DNA from: Skermanella rosea
GTDB lineage: Bacteria; Pseudomonadota; Alphaproteobacteria; Azospirillales; Azospirillaceae
Reading direction: 5' to 3'
Assembly: GCF_016806835.2 (NCBI RefSeq)
Contig: NZ_CP086111.1
Location: forward strand, 4,829,471-4,893,470
Length of the DNA stretch: 64,000 bases
Shown: one piece after another, positions 47,601-59,600 of the stretch
Position numbering within the stretch: position 1 is the first letter of the stretch
Layout of the letters: every line of letters begins with the position of its first letter
Position numbers and translations under genes: made by a program
Notes under the pieces: generated by a model
What the model was told of the DNA's origin: nothing
What the model saw: the letters and a program-made list of their open reading frames with translations, nothing else
Databases searched by the model: none

Positions 47601-50600
47601 GTCGGTCACGGTGAGGGTGATCACCGAGCTGCCGAACTGGTTGCCCGTCGGGGTCACGGTGACGGTCCGGCTGGCTCCGCTGCCTCCCAGCACGACGTTG
47701 GCGTCGGCCACCAGGGTGGCGTTGCCGGAGCCGCGGGTGAGCTGCACGGTGCCGGCCGCGGTCACGCCGTCGCCGACCGTGACGCTCAGCGCGCCGGTGC
47801 CGGCGTCCTCCTCGATGGTCTGGTTGGCCACGTCGGAGATGGTCGGCGCGGTCCGGTCGATGGTCACCGTCGCGGCATTCGAGGTGGTCTGGTTGCCGGC
47901 CGCGTCGGTCGCCCGCACGGTGTAGCTGAGGCCGGTGCCTTCGGCGGCGCCCGTGTGGGTCAGCGTATTGGTGCCGGCGGTCGAGGTCGCCGTGGCGACC
48001 ACGGTGGAGCCGCGGAGCAGTTCCAGCGTCAGGCCGGCCTCGCCCACGGTCAGCGAGAAGGCGGGGTTCGCGGCGTTGGTGATGCCGTCTGCGGACGAGC
48101 TGCCGCTGTCGGTCGCGGCCGTGAGGGCCGCGGTGCCCAGGGTCGGCGCGGTCGTGTCGATCACGATGGCCTTGTTGGCACCGAGCGAGCCGGTGGCGCC
48201 CGGCGCCGCGAGCGTCAGCGTCGCCGCGTTGCCGGCACTGTCCAGGATGGTGCCGCCGTTGAGCGCCAGCGCCGCGGCCGAGGCGACGTCCAGGTCGGCC
48301 GAGGTGTCGCCGGCCTGCACCGTGTAGGTGAAGGTCAGCGTGCTCGTGCCGGAGCCGGAGGCGTAGCTGGCCGCCCGGTCGGTCGTGCCGGTCTCCAGCG
48401 TGAGCTGGGGCGTGCCGGTGACGGTCACGGCCTGGCTGAACGCCACCTGGATGCTGACGGTGTCGCCGGCCTTGTAGGAACGGTCGGTGGTGGTCGAGTT
48501 GACGCCGGTCACCGTCGCGGTCACCGTGTCCACGGAGGCCCCGGTGGTGTCGGCGGCGGTGGCCGAGGTGCCGTTCGGGCCGGACGCGGTGACGCTGACG
48601 TTGCGGCCGGTCGTCTCGATGATGCCCGCGGCGATGGTGTAGGTGGCGGTCCAGGTGCCGGAGCTGTTGGAGGCGCTCACCGCCGAGCCGCCGCCGAACT
48701 GGCTGAAATCGACCGTGACGCCGGTCAGCGCGCCGTTGTTGTCGCCGGCCGACGTGCTGTTCCAGGTCGCGGTGACGGTGTCGCCGATCCTGAACGCGCC
48801 GCCCGTGCCGGTGGCGCCCGAGATCGAGATGTTGGCGTCGGTGACGGCCGGGACCACGGTCAGGACGACGTCGTTGCCGGTGCCGCCGGCATAGGAGATC
48901 CGGTAGGACTTGGTGCCGACGGTCACCAGGCCGCCCTCGGCGATGCCGCTGAAGGTGCCGGTGACGAGGTCGCTGCCGTCATTGTCGATCAGCGTGAAGC
49001 TGTCGCCCTGCGCGGGCGTGAAGCCGGCGGTCAGCGTCAGCGTGGCGCCGGTGATGGTCACGGTGCCGGTGACCACGATCTGGTCGTAGCCGGTCCCGGC
49101 GGTTGTGCCGTCCAGTTCCGCCGACAGGGTGCCGCCGGACGCGATGGTCAGTCCGTTGCCCAGCGTCAGCGTGCCGGGGCTGTTGCCGGCCCCGATGGTG
49201 CCGCCCGAAGCGACCGAGACGGCGCCGGCCAGGGTGCCGGAGCCGCCCAGCGTGCCGCCGGAGGCGACCGAGACGGCGCCGGTGCCGGTGATCGATCCGT
49301 TGACCGCCAGCCTGCCGCCGCTGATCGTGGTGGTGCCGCTGAAGCTGTTGGTCCCGGTCAGGGTCAGCGTGCCGGTGCCGGTCTTGACCAGGTTGCCCGA
49401 CCCGGTGATGGCGCCCGACAGGGTGACCGGGCCGGCGGTATTCAGCGTGCCGTGCCCGCTGCCCAGGGTGAAGTCGTTGGTGATCGCGGTGGCCGTGGTG
49501 GCGGTGATGTCCAGCGTGCCGCCGTCGAGCGTCACGGCGCCGCTCAGCGCCGAGGCGGAGCCGATGGCGACGTTGCCGGCGTTGACCGTCATGCCGCCGG
49601 TGGCGCCGGACACCGTCAGGGTGCCGGTGCCGATCTTCCTGAGGGTGAAGCCGTTGGCCGCGAGAGTGCCGCTGATGGTCACCGCCTGGTCGGTCTGGAT
49701 CGAAGCGTTGCCGGTCAGCGTGACGTTGTTGTCGATCGTCGTGCTGGTCTTGACCCGCAGCGCCGTGTCGGCGGCCAGCGTCACCGCGCCGTAGCCCAGG
49801 TTGACGTCGGCCGTCAGCATGACCACGCCGCCCTGGACCGAGGTCGCCCAGGCGGAGCCGTTGTTGGTGCTGCCGGTGAGATCCACCGTGCCCGCGCCCG
49901 ACTTGGTCAGCGTGGTCGAGCCGGTGATGGCGCCGGACAGCGTCAGCGTGTCGGTGCTGCCGGTCTGGCCGTAGAGGATCGTGCCGCCGCCGGTGCCCAG
50001 CGTGATGGCCTTGGCGATGGTCTGCGCGCCGGTGCCGGTGAATTCCAGCGTGCCGCCGGCCAGCGTCAGGGAGCCCGTGCCCAGGTTCGCGTCGGCCGAC
50101 ACGCTGAGCGTGCCCGCCGTCACCGAGGTGCCGCCGGCATAGGTGTTGGTCGCGGACAGGACGACCTTGCCGGCCCCCATGCTGGCGACGGTCAGTCCGC
50201 CGTTGCCGATGACGCCGCCGAAGGTCAGGTCGGCGCTGGTCGAGTTGTCGACGGTGCGGGCCGCCCCGCCCAGATCGACGGCGCCCGTGAAGGTCAGCGC
50301 GCCCGAGCCGGAGATGGTGAAGGTGCCGCCGATGGCGACGGCGTTGGCCAGCGTATAGCTGTTGCTGCCGCCGGCGCGGATCTTGCCGCCCTGGACGGTC
50401 ATCGTGCCGGTGCCGAGCGCGGTGTTCGAGCCGACCTGGACGATCCCGTTGCCGAGCGTCACGCCGCCGCTGTTGGTGTTGCCGCCCGTCAGCGACAGCA
50501 CGTTGGCGGCGCTGGTGCCGCCGACCGCGAGCGCCCCGCTGCCGCTGATCACCCCGGCCAGGGTCAGGGAGGCGGTGGACAGGTCGATCGTGCCGCCGCC

Positions 50601-53600
50601 GGCGCCGAGGGCCATGCCGTTGTCGATGGTGGCGGTGGCGGTCGCAGCCAGCGTGCCGCCGTTCAGCGTCACCGTGCCGGCGACCAGCGCGTCGTCGTCC
50701 GACACCGCCAGGGTGCCCGCGGAAACGGTCACGCCACCGGTCAGCCCCGCCTCGTTGGCGGTGTTGGTCAGGGTCAGCTTGGCCGTGCCGGTCTTGGCCA
50801 GCGCCTGCGCGCCGCCCGACAGCGCGCCGCTGACGGTGGCGTCGGCGTCGGTCCGGATGGTCGCGGCACCGGTCAGCTCCACGGCGTTGTCCACCGTGGT
50901 GGCGGCGGTCACCTGGAAGGTGGTGCCGGACGCGAGGACGAGCTTGCCGCCGCCCAGGCGGCTGTCGGCGTCGATGGACAGGGTGCCGGCCGACACCGTG
51001 GTGGTGCCGTCATAGCTGGACGCTGATGTGGTCAGCGCCAGGGTGCCGGCGCCGGCCTTGGTCAGGTTGAAGGCCGAGGACCCGTCGGTGATCCCGCCGG
51101 TCAGGGTCAGCGTGGCGCCGGAGGCGGCGCCCAGTGTCGCGTCGGCCGCCAGGGTCACGGCGCCGGACAGGGTGCCGGTGCCGGACGCCGCGTAGAGCGC
51201 GCCGATCCCGCTGGCGCCGGTGCCGCTGATCGTCACCGCGTCGGCGACCGTCACGCCGGAGCCGATCTGGAGCGTGGCGCCGCTGCCGACGGTGGTGGCG
51301 CCGGCGGTGGTGCCGAGCGCGCCGGCATGCCCGGCGACCAGGATTCCGGCCGATACCGTCGCGGACCCGCTATGGGTGTTGTTCCCCGACAGGGTCAGCG
51401 TGCCCTCGCCGTCCTTGGTCAGCGCGCCCGACCCGGAGATCACGCCCGACAGGGTGGCGGCGGCGCCGCTGGCCACCGTCACCCGGCCGCCGCTGCCGCC
51501 GATCGCCACGGCGTTGTCGACGGCCGCCCCGTCGCCCAGCACCAGGGTCACGGTCGCGCCGTTCAGGGTCACCGTGCCGGACCCGAGATTGCCGTCGGCG
51601 CCGATGCTCAGCGTGCCGCCGCTGACAGAGGTGGCGCCGTAGCCGTTGGTGCCGCCCAGCGCCAGCGTGCCGGACCCGAACTTGCTCAATTGGAAGCTGC
51701 CGGAGACGGCGCCCGACAGGGTCAGGATGCTGTTGGAGGTCTGCACCGTCGCGTTGCCGGTCAGCACCACCGCGTTGCCCAGGGTCAGGGTCGCGGCGCT
51801 GCCGAGGGTGGGAAGCTGGAGCGTGGTGCTCGCTCCCAGCGTGATCGTGCCGGTGTTGGCCTGGGTGGCGGAAACCCCCGAGCTGTCGCCGAACTCCACC
51901 GCGCTGCCGTTGGCGGCCACCGTGATGTTGCCGGCGAAGCTGGTGCTGTTGGACGTGTTGCTCAGCGTCAGCACGCCGCTGGAGCCGGTCTTGGTCAGGG
52001 TGACGCCGGCCGCCGCGGTGACCTGGCCGCTCAGCTTGGTGTTGACCGTCGTGTGGATCGTGCCGCCGCCGCTGCCGAGGGTGACGGCCTGGGCGAAGAC
52101 CTGCTGGCCCTGTCCGCTGACGCTCAGGGTGCCGCCGTCCAGCGTCAGCGTCCCCGCCCCCAGGGAGCCCACTCCGCTGACGGCCGACGGGCTGGCTTTG
52201 CCGACGGCCAGCGTGCCGCCGGACACCGTCGTGGCGCCGAGGAAGTTGGTGCTGTTGTCGGCGTTCTGCAGGGTCAGGGCCCCGCCGCCGTTCTTGGTCA
52301 GGCGGCCGGCCGCGGTGCCGGTCAGGCCGCCGGTGAAGCTGGTGTCGGCCCTCTGGCTGACCGTCAGCGCGTTGGCGCCGATCGCGACCGTGCCGGTCCC
52401 GGACAGCGCGCCGATCGTCTCGGAGGCGGACGACAGGGTCAGCGTGCCGGTCACGGAGACCGCGCTGCCGTCGGCCAGCGCCGTGCCGCTGCCGTTGTTG
52501 AGCGTCAGGCCGCCCGCCGAGACCGTGGTGGTCCCCGTGTAGGTGTTGACGCCCGTCAGGATCAGCGTGCCGGTGCCGGCCTTGGTCAGCCCGCCGGTGC
52601 CCTCGATCACGCCGGAGAAGCTGGTCGAGGTATTGTCGCCGCCGGCGGTCAGCGTACTGGTCCCCAGCGAGACGGTGCCGCCGCCGTCGAGCGAGCCGAT
52701 CGTCTCGTCCGCGCCGAGCGACAGGGTGGCGCCCGAGGCGACGGTCACGGCACCCGTATCGCCGAGGGCCGAGCCGCCGCTGGCCGACAGCGTGCCGGCG
52801 GAAACCGTGGTGGCGCCGGTGCGCGTGTTGGTGCCCGACAGCGTGACGGTGCCGGCACCGGTCTTGGTCAGCGCCGCGCTGCCGGCGAGCGGCGCGCTGA
52901 CGGTCGCGGTGTCGCCGGCGCCGTTGGAGAGGGTCAGCGCGCCACCCAGGGTGAGTACGGCGGTGCCGCTGCGCGCGAGGGTCAGGCCGTTCGCCTCGTC
53001 GAAGTCCAGCGTGTCGCCGGCCCCGATCGTGACGCTTGTGGCGAGCGTGACGGTGGAATTGTCGGCCAGCTTGACCTTGATGGTGTCCGCCCCCGTCTGC
53101 GCCACACCGCGCGCCAGCGCCTCGCGCAAGGAGAAGCCGTCGGCGGCGTCGCCGTCGCTGTCGGTGTCGGCGCTGAGGTCGGCATAGATGGTCGAGCTGG
53201 TGACCGACACGTCCGCCGTGACCGATGCGGCATTGGCGTCGGCCAGGGTGAAGCGCACCGTGGTGTCGCCATAGGGCGTGGCGTTGGCGTAGCCGATGTT
53301 GCGGACCAGCGTCTGCACCCGGGAGTTGGTGGCGTTGGTGTCGAAGGTGACCACCAGCCGGCCGCTTGCCGAGGTGTAGGCCCAGGTGCCGAACTGCGTG
53401 CTGTTGTCGGAAAGGGTGCCGGTGCTGTCGGAACCGCGGGCGATGGACCCGGTTGATCCGACGCCGGACAGGAAGCTGAACACGTCATTGACGCTGCCGT
53501 CGGCGGCACCGCCCGAGGTCACCCGCTGCACCGTCAGCGTGCCGGAATTCCAGTTGCCATCGATGTCGAGGGCGGTGGCGCTGGCGAGGCCGTTGGCGGC

Positions 53601-56600
53601 GTTGGCCAGCGTCACCGTGGTGCCCGTCGCTCCGCCACCCCCGTCCAGGTCGAGGGTGGGCGTGTCGTTGACCGAGGTGATGGAGGTGCCGAGCGAGACG
53701 CCGGTTGCCGACACCGTGGAGGTGCCGTCGTCGGTGGTGGTGTCGAAGGTCGCGCGGGTGGTGCCGCTGGTGAAGGTGGTGGCGGTCGAGTTGTCCACCG
53801 TGAACACGGTCAGCGCGCCCGGCGTGCCGTTAAAGTCGGCAGCGGGCCGGAAGCGCAGCTTGGTGCTGGTGTCGAGCAGCAACGCCGCCGAGGTCGAGAC
53901 GGTGCCGACCGCATGCCAGTTGGTGCCGCTGTCGGTCGAGTACTCCCAGGTGCCCTGCGTGCTGGTGCTGGCATCGGCCGAGATCGCGATGCCGGCCAGC
54001 GCGTTGGCCGAGGAGCCACCGGTCACCGTGTCGGTGCTGTCGGAGAACAGCGTCGAGAACAGGCTGGTCACCGTGGCGCCCGCCGGGGCCGCGGTATCCT
54101 CGTTGACCGCTGCCAGGGTGGCGCCGCCGGTGGCGCCGGGCGCGTCGTTGACCGCGGTGATCGAGGTGCCGAGCGAGACGCCCGCCACCGACACCTTGGA
54201 GGTGCCGTCGTCGGTGGTGGTGTTGAAGGTCGTGCGGGTGGTGCCGCTGGTGAAGGTGGTGGCGGAGGAGTTGTCAACCGCGAACACGGTAAGATCGCCC
54301 GGCGTTCCGTTGAAGTGGGCGGCCGGCACGAAGCGCAGCTTGGCGCTGGTGTCGAGCAGCAGCGCCGCCGAGGTCGAAACGGTGCCGACCGCGTGCCAGT
54401 TGGTGCCGTTGTCGGTCGTGTACTCCCAGGTGCCCTGACCGGCGGTGCTGGCATCGGCCGAGATGGCGATGCCGGCCAGCGTGTTGGCCGGACTGCCGCC
54501 GGTCACCGCGTCGGTGCTGTCGGAGAGCAGCGTCGAGAACAGGCTGCTCACCGTGGCGCCCGACGGTGCCGTGGTGTCCTCGCTGACCGCCGTCAGGGTG
54601 GCGCCGCCGGTGAAGCCGGGCGCGTCGTTGACGGCCGAGACGGCGATCGACGCGGTGTCGGTGGCCGAGGAGAAGGCCGTCAGCGCGCCGTTGCTGGACG
54701 TGCTGGCGGTGCTCCCGGCGGTGCCGGAGGTCTTGTCCCAGGCGCGGAAGGTTATGGTCGCGGTGCCGCCGTTCCAGTTGGCATCGGGCACGAAGCGGAT
54801 CTTGTGCGTGCTGCTGCCGGTCAGCGTGCCGTCGAGCAGGCGCGAGGCGGACGAGAGGTCGACCGACTGCCCGGTGGTGGCGTTGAAGCTGAACCAGTTC
54901 GCCCCGTTATCGGTCGAGTACTGCCAGAGGCCGTGGCTGTTGTCCACGGCGGTGACCGCGATAGCCTCGACCGCCGTGCCGTCCGGGTCGGTGATCGAGC
55001 TGTCCACCACGAGGGTGGCGACGCTGGTGCCGGTGTTGGAGGCGTCCGCCACGTCCTCCGCGATGCTGGTCAGCACCGGGGACTGGCTGGTGTCCAGCAC
55101 CGGCGCGTTGTTGACGTGGGTCAGCACGATGTCGTTGCCGGTGCCGCCCGTATAGGAGATCTGGAAGGTCTTGCCGCCCTGGGTGAGGGTGGCCCCCTGC
55201 GACAGGCCACTGAAGGTGCCGGTCACCGGGTCGTCGCCGTCGTTGCTGACCAGGGTGAAGCTGTGGCCCAGCGTCGGCGTGTAGCCCAGCGTGATCGACA
55301 GCGTCGCCCCGGTCACGGTCACGGTACCGTTCACCACGATCTGGTCGTAGTTCGTGCCGGCGATGGTGCCGTTGATCTCGGCCGACAGGGTGCCGCCCGA
55401 CGCGACGCTCAGCCCGTTGTTGAGCGTCAGCGTGCCCGGGCTGGTGCCGGCCGCGACCGTGCCGCCGCTATTCACCGTGACCGCGCCGCTCACGCTTCCG
55501 GTACCGCCCAGCGTGCCGCCCGACACAGTGACCGCGCCGGTCCCCGTCTTGGTTCCAGTCACCAGCAGGGTGCCCTCCCCGGTCTTGGTGAGGCTGCCCG
55601 AGCCGCCGACCGCGCCGGACAGGGTGGCGGCGATGCCGGTGCCGATGGAGACGGTGCCGCCGTTGCTGTTCAGCGTGATCGCGTTGTCGATGTTCGCGGC
55701 GGCCGTCACCGTCAGCGTGCCGCCGTTGAGCGTCACCGCGCCGCTGCCCAGGTTGCCGTCGGCGGCCACGCTCAGCGTGCCGGCCGACACCGTGGTCGTA
55801 CCGGTGTGGGTCTGCGTGGCCGACAGCGTCAGCGTGCCGGCGCCTGATTTGGTCAGCCCGCCGCTGCCCAAGATCACGCCGGACAGGGTGGCGGCATTGG
55901 CGTTGCTGACCGTGCCGCCGCTGGAACCCAGTTCGACCAGGTTGTCGATATCGGCGCCGCTGCCGGTCACGGTCAGCGTGCCGCCGTTCAGCGTCACCTT
56001 CCCGCTGCCCAGGTTGGCGTCGGCGGCGACGCTCAGCGCGCCGGCCGACACCGTGGTGGTGCCGGTGTGGGCCTGCGTGGCGGACAGCGTCAGGGTGCCG
56101 GCGCCTGATTTGGTCAGGCCGCCGCTGCCGGAGATCACGCCGGACAGGGTGACCGCGTTGGCGTTGCCGACCGTGCCGTGGTTGGCGCCCATTTCCAGAA
56201 GGTTGTCGATATCGATGCCGGTCCCGGTCACGGTCAGCGTGCCGCCGTCCAGCGTCACCCTCCCGCTGCCCAGGTTGGCGTCCCCGGCCACGCTCAGCGC
56301 GCCGGCCGACACGGTGGTGGTGAAATTCGCTCCGGAATTGGTGCCCGACAGCGTCAGGGTGTTGGCGCCCGCCTTGGTCAGCGTGCCGGTGCCGCCGATG
56401 GTACCGGAGAAGGTGTCGTCGCCGCTCTGGTTGACCTTCAGTGTGTGCGTGCCCAGCGTGACGGCGCCGGCGCCGGACAGCGAGCCGATGGTTGCGTTGC
56501 CGGTCAGCAGCAGCGTGCCGGTGACGGTCACGGCGCTGGTGTCGGCGATGTTCGTTCCGCTCACCGACAGGGTGCCGGCGGAGACGATGGTGGAGCCGGT

Positions 56601-59600
56601 GTAGGTGTTGGTGCCCGACAGGGTCAGGACGCCGGTGCCCATCTTTGTCAGACCGTTGCCGGCGCCGGAGATCACGCCGGAGAACGTGGTGCTGGTGTTG
56701 TCGCCGCCCGCCATCAGCCCGGCTCCCAGGACGACGTTGCCGGCTCCGGCCAGCGAGCCGATGGTTTCGGCGGAGGCGAGCTGCAAGGTGGCGCCGGTAT
56801 CGACCGTCACGGCACCCGCGTCGGCCAGGGACGAGCCGCCGCTGACCGACAGGGTACCGGCCGAAATCGTGGTGGCGCCCGTGTGGGTGTTTGTGGCGGC
56901 GGTCAGCGCCAGCGTGCCGGCGCCCGTCTTGGTCAGCAGGGTGGAACCGCTGACGACGCCCGAAACCGTTCCGGTCTTGGTGGCGGCGACCTCGATCGTG
57001 CCGCCATTGGTGCCCAGGGCGATGGCGTTGGTGAAGGTGCCGGTCTCGGTCAGGCTCAGCGTGCCGCCGTTCAGCGTCACGGTGCCGCCGACCAGTGCCG
57101 CGTCGCTTGCCACCGCCAGCGTGCCGGCCGAAACGGTGACGCCGCCGGTCAGGCCGGTCTTGTTGGTGGAGCCCGAGAGCGTCAGCGTGCCGGTGCCGGT
57201 CTTGGTCAGCGCCTGGGCGCCGCCCGAGAACGCGCCGGACAGGGTCACGGCGGCGTCGGTCTGGATCGTGGCGGCGCCGGATAGCGCCACCGCGTTGTCG
57301 ATGGTGGCGCCGCCGGTGACCTGGAACGTCGTGCCGGCGGCCAGCGTCAGCGTGGAGGCGGTGTTGCCCAGGCCGCTGTCGGCGGAGATTGCCAGCGTGC
57401 CGGCCGAAACCGTGGTGGCGCCGGTGTAGGTGTTGACGCCCGACAGGGTCAGCGTGCCGGCGCCGGCCTTGGTCACGGCGAAGCCGCCGCTGACGATGCC
57501 GCTGACGGTCAGGGTGCCGGCCGTGGTGGTGATTATCGTATTGGCGGTCATCGCGACGTTGCCGCTCAGCGTGTTAGCGCCGCTGACGTTGACCAGCGCG
57601 CCGCCGCTGGAAACACCGGCTCCCGCCAGCCCGGTGATCGCCTCGGCGACCATGATGCCGCCCTGCAACGCCAGCGCGGCGCCGCTGGTGACCGAGGTGC
57701 CGCCGGCGGTCGCGCCCAGCGCGTTGGCGTGCGTCGCCAGCAGCGTGCCGGCGCTGATGGTGGTGTTGCCGGTGTAGGTGTTGTTGCCGCTGAGGGTCAG
57801 TGTTTCCGATCCGGTCTTGGTCAGCGCGCCGGAACCGGAAATCACGCCCGACAGCGTCGTCGCGGCGGTCGTCTGGATCTCGCCGGCCCCGGCCAGATCG
57901 ACGGCGTTGTCGATGATGGCGGCGGTCGTCACATTGAGCGTGCCGCCATTCAGGCTGACCGTGCCCTGGCCCAGGTTGGCGTCGGCGCCGACCGACAGCG
58001 TGCCGGCCCTGACCTCCGTCGTCCAGGTGTTCGACCCGCCGCTGTTGATGCCGGTCAGCTTGACCGTTCCGGCGCCCTGCTTGGTCAGCGAGGTCGTGCC
58101 GGAAATGGTGCCCGACAGGGTCAACTCGTCGGTGCCGCCGGTCAGGGCGTAGCTGATCGTGCCGCCGCCCGTCCCCAGGGTGATGTCCTTTGAAATGCTC
58201 TGCGCGCCCGTGCCGGTGAAGGCCAGCGTGCCGCCGGCCAGGGTCAGCGCGCCGGTGCCCAGGTTGGACTCCGCGGCGATGCTCAGCCTGCCGGCGGAAA
58301 CCGTGGTGGTGAAGCTCGCACCGGAATTGGTGCCCGACAGCGTCAGCGTGCCGGAGCCGGCCTTGGTCAGCGCGCCAGCGCCGCCGATCGTGCCGGAGAA
58401 GGTGGTGTCGCCACCGTTGCCGCCGGTGGTCAGCGTGTTGGCCCCCAGCGTCACCGTGCCGGCGCCGGCCAGCGAGCCGATCGTCTCGCTGCCGGTCAGC
58501 AGCAGCGTGCCGGTGACGGTGACGGCGCTGGTGTCGGCGATGTTCGACCCGCCGACCGACAGGGTGCCGGCGGAGATGGTGGTGGCGCCGGTGTAGGTGT
58601 TGACGCCCGACAGGGTCAGCGTGCCGGACCCGGCCTTGGTCAGGCCGCCGGTGCCGCCGATGACGCCGGAGAAGATGGTGGAGGTGGACTGGCTGACCGT
58701 CAGCGTGTTCGATCCCAGCGTCACCGTGCCGGCGCCGGTCAGCGCGTCGATCGTCTCGTTGGTGGACAGGGCGAGCGTGCCTGTGACGGCCACGGCGCCG
58801 GTGTCGGCCAGGGTGATCCCGCTGGTGTTGGCGAGCGTCAGCGTGCCGACCGACACCGTCGTGCCGCCGGTGAAGGTGTTGACGCCGGTCAGGGTGATGT
58901 TGCCGGCGCCCGACTTTTCCAGTGTGCCGGTGCCGCTGATGATCCCGGCATAGGTGCCGGAGCCGTCCTGGGTGAACACGACGGCCGCGTTGTTCGTGAT
59001 GTCGCCCTGGAGGCTGGTCGTGGTGCCGGTCAGCGTGCCGGCCGAGACGGTGGTGCCGCCGGAATAGGTGTTGGCGCCCGACAGCGTCAGGCCGCCCGCG
59101 CCCGTCTTGGTCAGGGCGTTGGCGCCGGTGATGTTGCCGGACAGCGTCGCGGTGATCCCGGTGCCGACATCGACCGTGCCGCCGCCGGTGCTCAGCGTCA
59201 CCGCGTTGTCGTAGGTGCCGGTGGCGGTCAGGCTGAGCGTGCCGCCGTTCAGGGTCACCGTGCCGCCGGTCAGCGCGTCGTTGGCGCCGACCGACAGCGT
59301 TCCGGCGGAGACCGTGACGCCGCTGGTCAAGCCCGTCCTGTTGCCGGTGCTGGTCAGGATCAGCGTACCGGAACCGGCCTTGGTCAGCGCCTGCGCTCCG
59401 CCGCCCAGCGCGCCGCCGATGGTCAGGGTAGTGCCGGAAGCGGTGGTGACGGTCGCGGCGGCGGTCAGCGTCACGGCGCCGCTCAGCGTGTTGGCGCCGC
59501 TCACGTTGACCAGCGCGCCGCCGCTGGAAATGCCGGTGCCGGCCAGCCCGGCGATCGCCTCGGCGATCGTGATGCCGCCTGACAGGCCCAGCGCGGCACC

